The notes beneath the pieces are model-generated. The model saw only the letters and a program-made list of their open reading frames with translations. It made no database searches and was not told the DNA's origin. From Lachnospiraceae bacterium (GTDB taxonomy: Bacteria; Bacillota; Clostridia; Lachnospirales; Lachnospiraceae), in contig JAFTWC010000039.1 of the NCBI GenBank assembly GCA_017465475.1, positions 49,697 to 113,696 on the forward strand: 64,000 nt of DNA. The letters run 5' to 3'. The translations under genes were made by a program, and so were the position numbers. This document shows, in pieces, positions 24,919 through 32,901 of this stretch. Positions within the stretch are counted from its first letter, which is position 1; every line of letters begins with the position of its first letter.

Positions 24919-25710
24919 ATGGATATAAAGTCAGAGATTGAAAAAAAGGCGGCCGGGAGCAATGCCCCGGCTAAGATAACAAAGAGCATGTCTATTGCAG
25001 ACCTTATTAAGACCTTAGAACCGGAGATTAGAAAGGCGCTTCCGTCTGTCATCAGCACGGAACGATTTACAAGAATGGCATTATCTGCCCTTAATAATAA
25101 CCCTCAGCTTATGGAGTGTACCCAGATGTCCTTTCTCGCGGCTCTTATGAATGCGGCGCAATTAGGACTTGAACCAAACACCCCTCTTGGTCAGGCATAT
25201 CTTATCCCATATAAAAACAAGGGAAAGCTTGAATGTCAGTTCCAACTGGGCTTTAAAGGCATGATTGATCTTATTTATCGTAACGAGAACGTTCAGACTA
25301 TACAGGCTCATTGCGTACATGAGAACGATGAATTTGTCTATTCTTACGGTCTGAATCCGAAATTAGAGCACATCCCGGCAGTAAATGAAAAAGGTGACCG
25401 TGGAGAGGTTGTTCAGGTATATGCAATGTATAAGTTGGCAAACGGCGGATATGGTTTTGAGGTTATGTCAAAAACAGATATTGACCGCCATGCAGAGAAG
25501 TACAGTAAATCCTTTGGCTCGGACTTCTCCCCGTGGAGAACAGACTATGAAAGCATGGCAAAAAAGACGGTTATCAAAAAGCTGTTGAAATACGCACCAT
25601 TGAAAACTGATGTAATCCGAGCAGTCAGCACCGATTCATCCATCAAAAACGAGATTGCGGTGGATATGTCGGAGATTGCAAATGAAATCGAAGCAGAAGA
25701 AGTTGCATAG
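24919..25710 (+). CDS. recT: RecT-family single-strand annealing protein
   Basis: 263 residues, RBS AAAGGAG. Family hallmarks: ALSALNNNPQLMECTQMSFL, NAAQLGLEPNTPLGQAYLIPY, CQFQLGFKGMIDL and KKTVIKKLLKYAPL. It binds single-stranded DNA made by YqaJ exonuclease and anneals it to a complement. Full length with an acidic tail (EIANEIEAEE) that probably binds a host single-strand binding protein; inferred. Confidence 0.95.
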   Translation: MDIKSEIEKKAAGSNAPAKITKSMSIADLIKTLEPEIRKALPSVISTERFTRMALSALNNNPQLMECTQMSFLAALMNAAQLGLEPNTPLGQAYLIPYKNKGKLECQFQLGFKGMIDLIYRNENVQTIQAHCVHENDEFVYSYGLNPKLEHIPAVNEKGDRGEVVQVYAMYKLANGGYGFEVMSKTDIDRHAEKYSKSFGSDFSPWRTDYESMAKKTVIKKLLKYAPLKTDVIRAVSTDSSIKNEIAVDMSEIANEIEAEEVA

Positions 25711-25722
25711 GAGGATTTTTGT

Positions 25723-26613
25723 ATGACAGAATACAGAAAAATGATATTTAATGGAATCAAAAAACGTCACCCGGATTGCAAAGTAACCCTTGAATTTGTT
25801 AAAGGCAACAACGGAACCAGCTACGAAGGATTTTTAATCCAATTTGCTGACACACAGTGTTATCCGGTGATTGAATGCGAACGTCTTGAACTCCCTTTAC
25901 AGAACGGGGATTGTAGCTTAGAGGAAGTCCTTGATGAAATTGATATAATTTTAGAGGACCGTGTAGATTTAGATGCATCTTTCTTTATGGATTATGAAAA
26001 GATAAAGGACAAGCTCTATATCCGCCTCATTAACAAGTCTCAGAATGTGAACATGTTAGAACACGCCCCTCACAGAGATTTCCTTGATTTAGCGATTACA
26101 TACCGCATCGGACCGATTCACGCCGCCAAAGCGGAAGGAAACACACTGGTAACATATCCAATGTTTCAGGCGTGGGGAATCACAGAAGATGAACTTTTCG
26201 AGATTGCTTATGAAAATAGCTTTAAGAAATCCCCGGAAATAATTCCAATGTCAAAGTTAATGGGACAGATTCTTGCTGATACCGAAGATGAAATGGAGTT
26301 CTTCTCAGGACTTTCCTCTACCAAAGATACGATGTATGTCTGCGGATACAGGTCAATTGCCGGTGCGGCGTGCATGTTAAACAAATCGCTCTTCCAGAAG
26401 TTCTCAAAAGAAGTCGAAAATGACCTTCTGATTCTTCCAAGTTCAATTTACGAGCTTATCATCTTACCGATGAAGGAAGCTTACTCTACCGATGCCTTTG
26501 TACAGATGGTAGATACAGTCAACCGGGAACATGTTGCACCAAATGAAATTTTGTCCGGTCACATCTACAGATACGATCAAGAAAGGGATGAAATCATCGA
26601 TTTGTGTGCATGA
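25723..26613 (+). CDS. DUF5688 family protein
   Basis: 296 residues, RBS GGAGGA. Family pattern: NGTSYEGFLIQF, ATYR-type LAITYRIGPIHAAK, TYPMFQAWGITEDELFEIAYEN and GAACMLNKSLF. Common on Lachnospiraceae mobile elements; function unknown. Last gene of the recombination operon. A short relative is encoded at 48836. Confidence 0.8.
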   Translation: MTEYRKMIFNGIKKRHPDCKVTLEFVKGNNGTSYEGFLIQFADTQCYPVIECERLELPLQNGDCSLEEVLDEIDIILEDRVDLDASFFMDYEKIKDKLYIRLINKSQNVNMLEHAPHRDFLDLAITYRIGPIHAAKAEGNTLVTYPMFQAWGITEDELFEIAYENSFKKSPEIIPMSKLMGQILADTEDEMEFFSGLSSTKDTMYVCGYRSIAGAACMLNKSLFQKFSKEVENDLLILPSSIYELIILPMKEAYSTDAFVQMVDTVNREHVAPNEILSGHIYRYDQERDEIIDLCA

Positions 26614-26641
26614 TGCAACCAGAGCTAAAACAATGCGTTTT

Positions 26642-26657
26642 AAAACAAACTGTTCTT
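26642..26657. promoter_or_regulatory. Candidate operator AAAACAAACTGTTCTT
   Basis: It matches the motif seen twice at 26989-27030 (AAAACAAAATGTT) and lies just upstream of the small XRE gene; likely autoregulatory. Confidence 0.4.
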
Positions 26658-26692
26658 AATCAGAATATGCATAATAGTAATTGGTGATGCAT

Positions 26693-26926
26693 ATGAATTT
26701 TGAACGGATTCGTAATTTACGAGAGGATATGGATAAATCACAAAAGGATGTAGCAGAATACTTGAACTGCTCGCAGGTGGCTTATTCTTATTACGAACTT
26801 GGGCGCCGGGATATTCCAACAGAAACTTTGATACGGCTTTCCAAGTATTACAAATGCAGTACGGATTATCTACTTGGTTTGACTGACGTAAAAGAACCAT
26901 ATCCGGAGAAAACAACAAGAAAATAG
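26693..26926 (+). CDS. Small XRE-family repressor
   Basis: 77 residues from the ATG at 26693; nearby in-frame starts at 26681-26687 are less likely. A single Cro/CI helix-turn-helix (MDKSQKDVAEYLNCSQVAYSYYELGRRDIP) followed by the usual CSTDYLLGLTD tail. Flanked on both sides by copies of the same AAAACAAA-TGTT motif, so it probably represses itself and the downstream zinc-ribbon gene. Confidence 0.85.
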   Translation: MNFERIRNLREDMDKSQKDVAEYLNCSQVAYSYYELGRRDIPTETLIRLSKYYKCSTDYLLGLTDVKEPYPEKTTRK

Positions 26927-26941
26927 TATAAGAGGCGCAAG

Positions 26942-26975
26942 AAGACTGGTATGTTTGTGTACCAGTCTTTTTTTT
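26942..26975 (+). terminator. Terminator of the small XRE gene
   Basis: AAGACTGGTA (26942-26951), TACCAGTCTT (26960-26969), then T's to 26975. Confidence 0.85.
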
Positions 26976-26988
26976 GCAGATTTTGCGT

Positions 26989-27030
26989 AAAACAAAATGT
27001 TTTGTGTTGTATTTCAAAACATTTTGTTTT
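26989..27030. promoter_or_regulatory. Paired inverted operators upstream of the zinc-ribbon gene
   Basis: AAAACAAAATGTTTTG (26989-27004) and its exact reverse complement (27015-27030), spacer 10 nt. Same core as the site upstream of the small XRE gene. Confidence 0.55.
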
Positions 27031-27070
27031 AGAATATTAAAAGAACTATTCATACGAGGAGGAGAACATT

Positions 27071-29560
27071 ATGTGGTGTATATACTGTGGAAACAAATTG
27101 CCTGATGATGCAAAATTTTGTTTCAAATGTGGTAAAAATATCTCAGAAGCAATAGAAGGTAGTTCTGAACATATAGAAAGCTCTCCAAACGAGGAGACTG
27201 AGCCAATTAAGCATGAGATGATTAGCTTTAGCCTATTTAACAGAACCTTTGACTTAAGCAAAGATATTGAAGAATACGCAAGTGTGCATAGAGAATTAGC
27301 CGAATATGTGGATAAACTATGCAATGCATATCAATGGATGTTAATAGATAAAGTGCATAATATTGATGATTTTCTAGAAATCGGTATATCATCAATGGTA
27401 GAAGCTATTAATGCTGTTTTAAAACAAGGAATAAAAATATTGATAGATAATGGAATAGACAGCATTGACTTCGAGACCTTAAATGAAATTGCTTTCAAAT
27501 ATACGGATCCGACTCCCACAATAGAACCTTATTTAAAAGCTGCCGAAGAGATTGAGAGGTTATCAAATGAAATATGTGAGTATCGCTCCATACAAAGAGC
27601 TTCAAGGCCTAGGTGGTATGGTGGTGGCTTTGGAATAAAGGGTGCCTTAAAAGGTGCTTTACAAGCTGGTGTACTAAACACAGGTACTAGCATTATTTAC
27701 GGAATTGAAAATATGTTTCAAGATGCCAGCGATAAACGCCGGATAGAAAGAGCAAAAGAAGAAGCCTTTGACATTGGCGAAGAATCTGAGCGTATTATCC
27801 TTGGTTTTTATAAGTGCTGTATTGGTGTTGTCAATGCTGTATATGATATCATGGTCCAAGAAGGCAAAAGAAAAAGATACACCTTTGATTCTGAAAAGGA
27901 GATACGTGTATTAAATAATTATAGAGCTCTGTATGAGGAAAATTCAGATGAGTACGAGGATAGATTCATTGATAAATTGGTAGCATGTATCGCATCAAAT
28001 CCATATGAGATAGATTTTTATTTGGAAATGTATGATATACTCAAATATGAGGATGTTGAAATATCACACCAATATTTTTCTTTGGCCGGAGTATTTCAAA
28101 TTAAAACAATGATTGAGAGGATATTGTGGTTAAGAATTAGCGAAGACTTCGATGACGAAATTGATTCAAATGCAATGAAATCCGAACAAGAAATAGAAGA
28201 CTTCCGAAATATGATTACGTGGTACCGTTCCAGATTTTCCTTCTATAATTTTGATGAGTATGAAAAACATCTGCGGGAAAAAGAAGCACTTATTAATCAG
28301 GCTCAACAACTTGCGGAGCAATATGGCAAAGAATTCTGTAGTCTGGAAATGGTAGGGACATACATCAGTGACATTAATACCGCTATCGCCAGCAATGACT
28401 ATGAGTACTTCTATCGCAACTTGGATGAAAAGAATGGTTTCATAGAATATTACATCGAAAGAAACATCATTCATCATCTGTATGCTTCTGATATAGAGAA
28501 TCGTAATACAGACAAGATGTTAGGTATCGCCAAAACAATGGATAATCTTTCATGTGAAAACAGCAATTATTTTCAATATCTGTCCTTGGAAATTAAAAGA
28601 CGTATTGATGAGGTCAAGTATAATACTAGTTCTCATATTAGCTACATTGAATTAAACCGACTTATTCGCGATAAGAGCAAGTGTTGCATAAGTGCTCTTG
28701 CATGTAAAGGTTTTTATGATGTCGAGTCTGAACCATACGATTTCGGAAAGGAGTTATTATTACAAGCTATTCAGCATTATCATCCAATGGCTATGGCATG
28801 GCTGGGTAGTTACTACTATGACGGCAGAAAAGATACCCCTTGCGACCAAGCAAAGGGGCGTTACCTAATGAGTATCGCCGCTATTGCTCGACATCCGTAT
28901 GGGAAAAAACGAATGGATAAGATAGTCACGACTTCGGATCTGATGCCTATTACTGATATGACTCTCGAATTTTTTGAAAGCTTCATTAAATACTGTGAAG
29001 GTAAAACAAGAGAGATAAAGGAAGCAGAAAAGAAAACGCAAGAAGAGGAAATGACCCGGATTGCCGAGCAAAAAGCTGCAGAGCGAGCCGCAGAACAAGT
29101 CCGAATCGCCGAGCAAGAGGCCGCCCTACAAGCTAGATTGGCTGAACAAGAAGAAAAAAAGAAAAAAGAACAAGAGAAATTAAATGCCGCTCTAGAACAG
29201 GCAAAAGACGAATACAATTCCCTTCTTCAACGGCAAGAAACTACGGAAAAAGAATTGTTTTCTTCCTCTTCCTTACTAAGATTCGTAAAAACTTTAGTAA
29301 TCATCTTACAAGGAAGTGCCTTTTTAGCCGCAATTGTTGGAGTTATATGGATGCTAATCGCTAAAGGATTCTGGTGGATGGTGTTATCCGTTATAATCTC
29401 TTTTGTAATGTTAGTGATTGTTCTTTCGGTCTCTGAATCTATTTTTAAAGCAGTAAAGAGACTTGTTAATCGCGAAAAAGCTAATGAACTTGAGGCCCTC
29501 AACAAAGAAGTAGAAGAAAAAAAGAAAGCTCTTGATGCCTTAGAAGACCAGCTACTCTAA
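27071..29560 (+). CDS. Large zinc-ribbon membrane protein with Sel1-like and coiled-coil segments
   Basis: 829 residues, RBS GAGGAGGAG. The N-terminal zinc ribbon (CIYCGNKLPDDAKFCFKCGKN) is followed by a ~550-residue helical region, a Sel1-like stretch (MAWLGSYYYDGRKDTPCDQAKGRY written in parts: AMAWLGSYYYDG and CDQAKGRYLM), then an Ala/Glu-rich coiled coil (about 645-725) and two transmembrane helices near 745-795. A C-terminal coiled coil ends the protein. It is probably a membrane-anchored scaffold; the role is unknown. Its expression is probably repressed by the small XRE protein. Confidence 0.65.
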   Translation: MWCIYCGNKLPDDAKFCFKCGKNISEAIEGSSEHIESSPNEETEPIKHEMISFSLFNRTFDLSKDIEEYASVHRELAEYVDKLCNAYQWMLIDKVHNIDDFLEIGISSMVEAINAVLKQGIKILIDNGIDSIDFETLNEIAFKYTDPTPTIEPYLKAAEEIERLSNEICEYRSIQRASRPRWYGGGFGIKGALKGALQAGVLNTGTSIIYGIENMFQDASDKRRIERAKEEAFDIGEESERIILGFYKCCIGVVNAVYDIMVQEGKRKRYTFDSEKEIRVLNNYRALYEENSDEYEDRFIDKLVACIASNPYEIDFYLEMYDILKYEDVEISHQYFSLAGVFQIKTMIERILWLRISEDFDDEIDSNAMKSEQEIEDFRNMITWYRSRFSFYNFDEYEKHLREKEALINQAQQLAEQYGKEFCSLEMVGTYISDINTAIASNDYEYFYRNLDEKNGFIEYYIERNIIHHLYASDIENRNTDKMLGIAKTMDNLSCENSNYFQYLSLEIKRRIDEVKYNTSSHISYIELNRLIRDKSKCCISALACKGFYDVESEPYDFGKELLLQAIQHYHPMAMAWLGSYYYDGRKDTPCDQAKGRYLMSIAAIARHPYGKKRMDKIVTTSDLMPITDMTLEFFESFIKYCEGKTREIKEAEKKTQEEEMTRIAEQKAAERAAEQVRIAEQEAALQARLAEQEEKKKKEQEKLNAALEQAKDEYNSLLQRQETTEKELFSSSSLLRFVKTLVIILQGSAFLAAIVGVIWMLIAKGFWWMVLSVIISFVMLVIVLSVSESIFKAVKRLVNREKANELEALNKEVEEKKKALDALEDQLL

Positions 29561-29638
29561 ATCCCATCCACACAGTAGTTAAAAGCTTCTTTCCAGTACA
29601 CCGGAGTTACCAAATACAAAAACATATCAATGCATCCA

Positions 29639-29674
29639 ACAACAGGCTAGGAAATCTCCTAGCCTGTTGTTTTT
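29639..29674. terminator. Bidirectional terminator
   Basis: ACAACAGGCTAGG (29639-29651) and CCTAGCCTGTTGT (29658-29670) then TTTT; between the zinc-ribbon gene and a convergent small gene. Confidence 0.85.
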
Positions 29675-29701
29675 CATTCTCATCAAAAGGATTTCTTCCA
29701 T

Positions 29702-29965
29702 CTATGGCTCGGCAATATAGAATTTCAATTCGTCCAATGAAATATTAGCTGACCAAACGCACTCCCGGATATGATAAGTTAAAAGTAACGGAACGATGGA
29801 ATTTTCACTGTTCTGTAACTGACAATTATATTCTATTGTACTAAGCATTTGCGCCCTTTTAATACTCGAAACAATCTTAACTGAATCAGCACCAATCCTT
29901 ATATAAAGCGGTTTAATTGTACCAGTAGAATCGAATGAAGCAATAACAGGAAGCGGAACTATAAT
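29702..29965 (-). CDS. Small conserved-looking protein with an ATT start
   Basis: 87 residues. The frame has an AAAGGGGG box 5 nt upstream of an ATT codon at 29965 and an in-frame stop shortly before, so no ATG/GTG/TTG start exists. The sequence IVPLPVIASFDSTGTIKPLYIRIG continues in short with LLLTYHIRECVWSANISLDE; it matches a type of small protein I recall from Lachnospiraceae mobile elements. Function unknown. Confidence 0.55.
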   Translation of the reverse strand: MIVPLPVIASFDSTGTIKPLYIRIGADSVKIVSSIKRAQMLSTIEYNCQLQNSENSIVPLLLTYHIRECVWSANISLDELKFYIAEP

Positions 29966-30053
29966 GGTATCCCCCTTTAACTAAGTTATACACCCATTAT
30001 ACAGAACACATGTTCTTTTGTAAATGGTTTATTTTCTCATTCGACCATTTTAC

Positions 30054-30383
30054 TCAACATATATCCGAATATCTGCTTCTTCCCCCCACATTTTCATCTC
30101 TATTCCGGCAGACACTCAAGCAATACAGATCATGTGACTTAATTTCATCAATCGCCTTTCTTACCGAAATAAATTCTCCATGTTTATGATAATACATCTC
30201 TGTAATACTATGCTTATGATATAGCCGAATTGGCTTCCTAGAATCTATTTTTTTTATTATCCAACAGTGTCTGGTATTTTTGGAAATGATTTCAATATAG
30301 CCTTCTACCTCTCTAATGATAATAAAATAACCCGATTTTATCATTCTTTTCTCTGGTATATAAAACAATTTATAGCCCTCCAT
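30054..30383 (-). CDS. Small hypothetical protein at the element's right end
   Basis: 109 residues from 30383; ATG at 30344 is an alternative start. The core (IEIISKNTRHCWIIKK, YHKHSITEMYYHKHG, IKSHDLYCLSV) resembles short His-rich proteins common in Clostridia. No function is known. It is the last gene before the junction with cpaF. Confidence 0.55.
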   Translation of the reverse strand: MEGYKLFYIPEKRMIKSGYFIIIREVEGYIEIISKNTRHCWIIKKIDSRKPIRLYHKHSITEMYYHKHGEFISVRKAIDEIKSHDLYCLSVCRNRDENVGGRSRYSDIC

Positions 30384-30408
30384 ATAATAACTAATGTCAA
30401 TAAGATGC

Positions 30409-31299
30409 TCAACCCGCCTGTCCCGTATTCATGGCTTGCAACATATCCAGCGCCTCCGCTCCTCGTACTTCTCCCACAATAATACGATCCGGGCGCATTC
30501 GCAGTGCGGTTTTAATCAACTCCCGTACACTTACCGCACTACACCCCTCCGTACTTGCCTTTCTCACCTCCATGCGAATCAGGTTGGGAATTGTGGAAAT
30601 CTGCAATTCCGCTGCATCTTCTATTGTAATCACTCGTTCCGTATCGGGAATATATGCCGAAAGCGCATTTAAGAAGGTGGTCTTTCCGGAACCGGTTCCG
30701 CCACTGATAAAAATATTCCGACGGTTTTTCACCGCCTCCTCCATATACTCCCTCGCCTCTTCCGTAAGTGCTCCCAGTTCCACCAGTCTGCTCATAGTAT
30801 AAGGAACACGAGAAAACTTTCGAATCGTTACCGCCGGTCCGTCTAAGGAAGCCGGCGGCAACACGATATTTACTCTGGATCCGTCCGGCAATCTGGTATC
30901 CGCAATAGGACTGGCTTCATTGACCACCCGGTTGGCCACCGCCGCCATTTTCTGAATCACATCGTAGAGCCGTTCTTCCGAAGAAAACTGCTTTTCCCAC
31001 AAAAACAATTTCCCCTTTCGTTCATAGAAAATGTGTTGATGACCGTTTATCATAATTTCCGTTACCGATGCATCCGTCAATAATTCCTCCAATATGTCGA
31101 ATCCCCTGATTCCGTAAAATATCTCTTCTTTTAATCGAAGCTTTTCTTCTAACGGAAGAAAATGCTCTCTTCCGTAGGCCAAAATCTCTTCCTCTATCTC
31201 TGACCGTATCTGCTCATCGGTAAGTTCCTCCGACAAATCCATACGTTCCAATGTCCGTCTGCGAATGTCTTCCCTCATTTCCTCCCGGACGTTGCTCAA
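30409..31299 (-). pseudogene. cpaF: cpaF/tadA-type secretion ATPase, 3' part removed by the element
   Basis: 296 residues from a TTG at 31299 with an excellent GGAGGGG box. Present: Walker A ISGGTGSGKTTFLNAL, the Asp box (TIEDAAELQI), and RPDRIIVGEVRGAEALDMLQAMNTG. Family members then continue with HDGSLSTGHAN and about 120 further residues; here the frame reads QAG and stops. CpaF powers Tad/type IV-like pilus assembly. The Walker B-like and His-box regions are largely kept, but the C-terminal lobe is lost, so it is presumably non-functional. Confidence 0.85.
30411..30425. other. Putative element-chromosome junction (attachment site) in cpaF
   Basis: The reading frame of cpaF leaves its conserved sequence just after the codons for MNTG and reaches a stop at 30409. 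The breakpoint must lie within or next to GTCCCG (30419-30424). No repeat of it can be checked without the other end. Confidence 0.5.
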
Positions 31300-32251
31300 A
31301 AACTTCCCCTCCTTTTTTTACCGCCTCTCTGACTGCCTCCTCAAAATTTCCGTTTCCCACAACCGGAACCGAGAATTCAATCACACCGGAATACAACTTC
31401 GTTTCCTCGCTTTCCTTTAGCTGCCGCCTGAATTCTTCTTGTATCTTCCTCCCTTCTTCTGTCTCCCAAACCGGGATTAACACCTTGTCGCAACAGCGAA
31501 GCACCGTTCTCCCCGTTCTGTCAAACTGTCCCACCGCCACTACAAATGCGCGGTAGTCCGTATCCCAAATTTCCCGACAAAACAATCGCTCCAAATCCTC
31601 TGCCGTCACACTGTCCAAATCCGTAAACCAGCGTACCGGTCCGATGGCATCCATAAACTCTTCCCGTTGCAATAATGCTCGCAGATTGACTGCTCTCTCT
31701 TCCTCCTTTTGTCTGAGAAAAAACAACGCCTCGGAAAATCCGTCTCCCCACTCTCTTCCGTAACAACTGAAAGGAAACAATGAAAGGTATAATACTTTGC
31801 CGCCTGTTCCCATCTCCTTTGCTATCATACGAGAAAGCGTTTCTGCTTCTGCATTCCCCCCGGGTGAGAACACCCCCAGAATCGGAATCTTTTGCTCCAC
31901 CGTTTTTTGTTCCGTGAATATCCGTCCGATTTCTTTTGCTGACTGGTATCGGTACACCATCCCTGTTCCGGTTTCATCTCTGATGTCCTGCAACAAAAAC
32001 ACTTCTGTTTTTGTACCCGCCGCAAACTCCAGTACCTCTCGCTCAAACCGTTTTGCCGCCAAAATTGCAGCCACAGCCTCTCGTTTTACATACCCTTCTG
32101 TCTCCTTCGGGGAGGAAAACACAACTGCACGGTACGGAAAATTGCGACTCCCGTTTAAATACACCGCTAACCTTGTGGCGTATTCCGGTATCTCGTCTAT
32201 AATTCCTACAATTTTCTCCAACGATACCCTCTCTTTCGATTCAATTTTCAT
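31214..32251 (-). CDS. CpaE/TadZ-like protein of the tad locus
   Basis: 345 residues. The middle (KIPILGVFSPGGNAEAETLSRMIAKEMG, GKVLYLSLFPF) is a MinD/ParA-like fold with a degenerate P-loop, as in TadZ/CpaE localisation proteins, and DTDYRAFVVAVGQFDRTGRT matches the later core. TadZ positions the Tad secretion machine at the cell pole. It overlaps the cpaF start by 86 nt. No clear RBS is visible before the ATG at 32251. Confidence 0.7.
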   Translation of the reverse strand: MKIESKERVSLEKIVGIIDEIPEYATRLAVYLNGSRNFPYRAVVFSSPKETEGYVKREAVAAILAAKRFEREVLEFAAGTKTEVFLLQDIRDETGTGMVYRYQSAKEIGRIFTEQKTVEQKIPILGVFSPGGNAEAETLSRMIAKEMGTGGKVLYLSLFPFSCYGREWGDGFSEALFFLRQKEEERAVNLRALLQREEFMDAIGPVRWFTDLDSVTAEDLERLFCREIWDTDYRAFVVAVGQFDRTGRTVLRCCDKVLIPVWETEEGRKIQEEFRRQLKESEETKLYSGVIEFSVPVVGNGNFEEAVREAVKKGGEVFEQRPGGNEGRHSQTDIGTYGFVGGTYR

Positions 32252-32285
32252 GTGTGGGAAGAACGGCTTTGTATCAAAACCGCAT

Positions 32286-32339
32286 GCTCGAGTCGAGCTT
32301 CGATGTCACTATAATACCCGCTGCCAGCCGGAAAGTCAA
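32286..32339 (-). promoter_or_regulatory. tad promoter with dyad
   Basis: TTGACT (32339-32334), 17-nt spacer, TATTAT (32316-32311). A perfect dyad GCTCGA-G-TCGAGC at 32286-32298 lies just downstream, a possible operator. Confidence 0.6.
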
Positions 32340-32482
32340 TGGTTTTAAATCAATTTAATTATTTTCGTCTTTTTTACCAAACTTTTTCACTTTTTTTGTA
32401 TAAATTGACGAATTTTTTCAGTCGTCTTTTTTCAAAGAATCCTTTCTTTCTGCACATTTGCTTGCATTTTTATTCCCAGAAA

Positions 32483-32510
32483 TTTACACAACACTTTTTT
32501 TGGGTATAAT
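32483..32510 (+). promoter_or_regulatory. Promoter of the YaaL-like gene
   Basis: TTTACA (32483-32488), 16-nt spacer, TATAAT (32505-32510), 57 bp before the start codon. The rest of 32,340-32,482 is AT-rich without other signals. Confidence 0.65.
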
Positions 32511-32566
32511 TTGCCAATTTGCTGTCTATACTTACAATATCTTTATGAAAGGGAGTGCACTTACCT

Positions 32567-32788
32567 ATGGCATCATTATTTCAAAAAAAGAAAACACCGG
32601 AAAATCCGCTTCTAAAAGAGCTTCATGCAACCCGTCTCGAACTGGAAACCGCCTACTCGATATTCGAAAATGCAGTGGATCCGGATCTGGTCTCCAGCAG
32701 TATTTACCGCATCAATTCCGTACAAGAACGTTATCAATTTTTATTAAAACAAATTAAAAAGACCGAGGCTCTCTTGCAATCCTCTTAA
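32567..32788 (+). CDS. YaaL-like DUF2508 protein
   Basis: 73 residues from the ATG at 32567 (AAAGGGAG box). The pattern AYSIFENAVDPDLVSSSIYRINSVQERYQFLLKQ matches the YaaL/DUF2508 family, small helical proteins of Firmicutes usually found next to recR. Here it stands alone. Function unknown. Confidence 0.75.
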   Translation: MASLFQKKKTPENPLLKELHATRLELETAYSIFENAVDPDLVSSSIYRINSVQERYQFLLKQIKKTEALLQSS

Positions 32789-32901
32789 GAATCTTTTATA
32801 CTGAAACCAAAGAAAAACATCGGCATCCGATCAGACTGTATTATGGCACACATATCACTTGCCCGCAATACTTCCGGCCGGAACAGGAAAGAGAGGTCAT
32901 T

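Larger units (their letters stand above)
1..30415. mobile_element. Large mobilizable/conjugative element, right end inside cpaF
   Basis: Seen: relaxase and MobC-like genes, a large serine recombinase, a HerA-type ATPase operon, a RecT/YqaJ recombination cluster and several defence-type genes lie left of a cpaF gene that is cut in mid-motif near 30,411-30,425. Neighbours to the right are ordinary chromosomal genes. Inference: one integrated element (possibly with nested ones) whose left end and the missing 3' part of cpaF lie beyond position 1. No phage structural genes are present, so a prophage is unlikely. Which recombinase acts at the cpaF junction is not settled: the large serine recombinase lies 24 kb away. 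Confidence 0.6.

Noticed and set aside
21749-26613. Prophage
   Set aside because: RecT, YqaJ and DUF932 are phage-like, but no capsid, tail, terminase or lysis genes are present and mobilization genes are.
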